DNA of 33,574 bases from NCBI GenBank assembly GCA_963974645.1, contig CAXBEA010000042.1, forward strand, positions 1 to 33,574, read 5' to 3'. Numbering within the stretch: position 1 is the stretch's first letter; each line of letters starts with the position of its first letter. The notes under the pieces are model-generated. The model was not told the DNA's origin and made no database searches. It saw only the letters and a list, made by a program, of their open reading frames with translations. Of this stretch, positions 32,050 to 33,574 are shown in pieces. Source of the stretch: Motiliproteus sp963974645 (GTDB lineage: Bacteria; Pseudomonadota; Gammaproteobacteria; Pseudomonadales; Balneatricaceae). A program made the translations under genes and the position numbers.

Positions 32050-33574
32050 CTATTTAACCGCTCCTGCCAGATCAGACCCAGCGTCCCTAACCGGACGGGT
32101 ACTGCGACTATAGATGAACAGTGCCACAAACATCGCCAGGCCTATGAGTTGAATCCACACGGGCAGGTTGGGCCACAGCAGCATCAGCCCGCTGACCAAC
32201 GCAAGGACACGACCGAGCATGCCGATTGGGCCTTCGAGATAGCCCTCCATAAATCCGGCCAGGGCGTAGATACCAAAAACAGAGAAGAAAAATATCGTTA
32301 CTATCTCGGCGACACTGCCACCGATAAAACCGGTGTAGGCGAAGAGTACCGGGATGATGTACAACCCCTTGGCGATCTTCCAGGCGGTCATCCCGGTAGC
32401 CATCGGCGGCGTGCCTGCGATAGCCGCCGCAGCGAAAGCAGTCAGGCACACCGGCGGAGTGACGTTACTGTCCTGAGATAACCAGAAGATGATCATATGT
32501 GCCGACAGCAGCACCATCGACAGCGTCACCGGATCGATTGCCTGTTCGATCAGGGTGCTGCGCAGATCGGTAGGGACGGTGGCCAGCAGCGCTTCGGCCT
32601 CAACCGAACTCATCGGCGCTGCGAGTGCACCCAGCTGATCCGGCGCGACCAGCATAAAGATCGTCCGGGCGGCTTCAGGTAGGCTGCCATCAACCAATAT
32701 CTGCAGCAACTGGGCTTCGCTGATCAAGGCATAGAGCGCCGGTGCCGACAGCGTACCGAGAACGATATAGGAGGCTGTGACCGGTAACCCCATTCCTAAC
32801 ACTAGCGAGGCGATAGCCACCAGCACCAGCGTCATCAGTAAGCTGCCACCGGCCCACTCATTGACCATTAGCGAGAAGGTGTTGCCGATACCGGTGGTGG
32901 AGATCACATTGACGATCAGGCCGATAGCGACCAACAGCACAGCGGTGGTGGCCATATTCTTGGAGCCTTGCGCCAGGGCGTCGAGAATATCCTTAAACCC
33001 CATCGGGTGCTTTGACAGCCAGGAGGCCAGGATCACTGCCAAGATGCTGATCCCTGCAGCATACGTAGGGGTGAAGCCGTAGATCAACAACCCGACCAGT
33101 ACCACCAGTGGCAGTAGAAAATGCCAGCCACCCTTGAACACCTCGAGTACCGAGGGCACGTCGACCTCTACCGACTGGGCATGACTGCGCTGGGCCTCAA
33201 TCCGCACGAAAAAGCCGACCGAAAGAAAGTAGAGCAATGCTGGCAGCGCCGCATAGGCGATGATCTCAAGGTAGGGAATCTGGGTATAGGAGGCCATGAT
33301 AAACGCGCCCGCGCCCATCACCGGCGGCATCAGCTGGCCACCGGTGGATGCCGCTGCTTCAACGCCCGCGGCAAATTTGGCTGGAAAGCCCGCTTTGCGC
33401 ATCAGCGGAATAGTGATGACGCCGGTAGAAACGGTATTGGCAACCGCTGAACCCGATACCGAACCCATCAAGCCTGACCCGAACACGGCAACAAATCCCG
33501 GACCACCAATAAAGCGACCGGCGATACTCCGTGATAGATCAACAATAAAGTCACCGGCACCGGATTTGACCAGA
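32050..33574 (-). CDS. Fused TRAP transporter permease, 5' end beyond the window
   Basis: The 3' part of a large polytopic permease of the fused TRAP type (small and large permease domains in one chain, usually about 600-850 residues). The frame stays open to the window edge, so the start lies outside; about 508 residues are visible. Typical segments are VFGSGLMGSVSGSAVANT, TGVITIPLMRKAGF, AAASTGGQLMPPVMGAGAF, LGMGLPVTASYIVLG and DSNVTPPVCLTAFAAAAIAGT. Such permeases usually work with a TAXI-type binding protein, which would be expected upstream, outside the window. The substrate is unknown; lhgO next to it suggests an organic acid. Confidence 0.9.
   Translation of the reverse strand, partial: LVKSGAGDFIVDLSRSIAGRFIGGPGFVAVFGSGLMGSVSGSAVANTVSTGVITIPLMRKAGFPAKFAAGVEAAASTGGQLMPPVMGAGAFIMASYTQIPYLEIIAYAALPALLYFLSVGFFVRIEAQRSHAQSVEVDVPSVLEVFKGGWHFLLPLVVLVGLLIYGFTPTYAAGISILAVILASWLSKHPMGFKDILDALAQGSKNMATTAVLLVAIGLIVNVISTTGIGNTFSLMVNEWAGGSLLMTLVLVAIASLVLGMGLPVTASYIVLGTLSAPALYALISEAQLLQILVDGSLPEAARTIFMLVAPDQLGALAAPMSSVEAEALLATVPTDLRSTLIEQAIDPVTLSMVLLSAHMIIFWLSQDSNVTPPVCLTAFAAAAIAGTPPMATGMTAWKIAKGLYIIPVLFAYTGFIGGSVAEIVTIFFFSVFGIYALAGFMEGYLEGPIGMLGRVLALVSGLMLLWPNLPVWIQLIGLAMFVALFIYSRSTRPVRDAGSDLAGAVK

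Overview
The window looks like a chromosomal segment of a gammaproteobacterium, probably a marine or brackish heterotroph. This is inferred from family-level protein resemblance, three TRAP-type permease genes, Tat export, GGDEF/EAL signalling and short palindromic repeats; the species cannot be named from sequence alone. No rRNA, tRNA, CRISPR array, insertion sequence or phage gene was recognised.

Left part (1-12194): two large membrane-bound cyclic-di-GMP enzymes lie head to head (a CHASE-PAS-PAS-GGDEF cyclase on minus and a sensor-HAMP-PAS-GGDEF-EAL protein on plus). Between them is an FNR/Anr-like site placed about -41.5 from a -10 box. A decayed remnant of a branched-chain amino-acid-type binding protein follows, with its terminator still intact. 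Next comes a light-response block: a CarH/LitR-like B12-dependent MerR regulator diverges from a DUF523-DUF1722 gene and a class I photolyase, with a 15-bp palindrome between them. About 0.8 kb without a confident gene follows, ending in palindromic repeats.

Central part (12195-29717): this is a glycolate/glyoxylate island. A GlcC-like GntR regulator diverges from a TRAP transporter (dctP, dctQ, dctM), followed on the same strand by malate synthase G (glcB), a GlcG-like gene, glycolate oxidase glcD-glcE-glcF, and a TIR-like protein that lacks the usual catalytic glutamate. Converging from the other side is a gene set with the content and order of the beta-hydroxyaspartate cycle: bhcA-bhcB-bhcC-bhcD on minus, with a divergent IclR regulator (bhcR). 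Read together: the TRAP system probably imports a C2 or other small hydroxy/oxo acid; GlcDEF oxidises glycolate to glyoxylate; the cycle turns two glyoxylate into one oxaloacetate without losing carbon; and malate synthase can condense more glyoxylate with acetyl-CoA. Two TGGT-NNN-ACCA palindromes lie in the gntR/dctP gap, and three related 17-bp elements lie in the bhcA/bhcR gap.

Right part (29834-33574): on minus, a fused TRAP permease (its 5' end lies outside the window), an L-2-hydroxyglutarate oxidase and an atypical short-chain dehydrogenase. An exact 25-bp sequence occurs once at each border of the 12-32 kb block, in opposite orientations.

The main result is a complete-looking beta-hydroxyaspartate cycle physically joined to a glycolate oxidase/malate synthase/TRAP operon. 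The cycle itself is known from marine Proteobacteria. The arrangement here, the added TIR-like gene and the candidate operators are what deserve a closer look.
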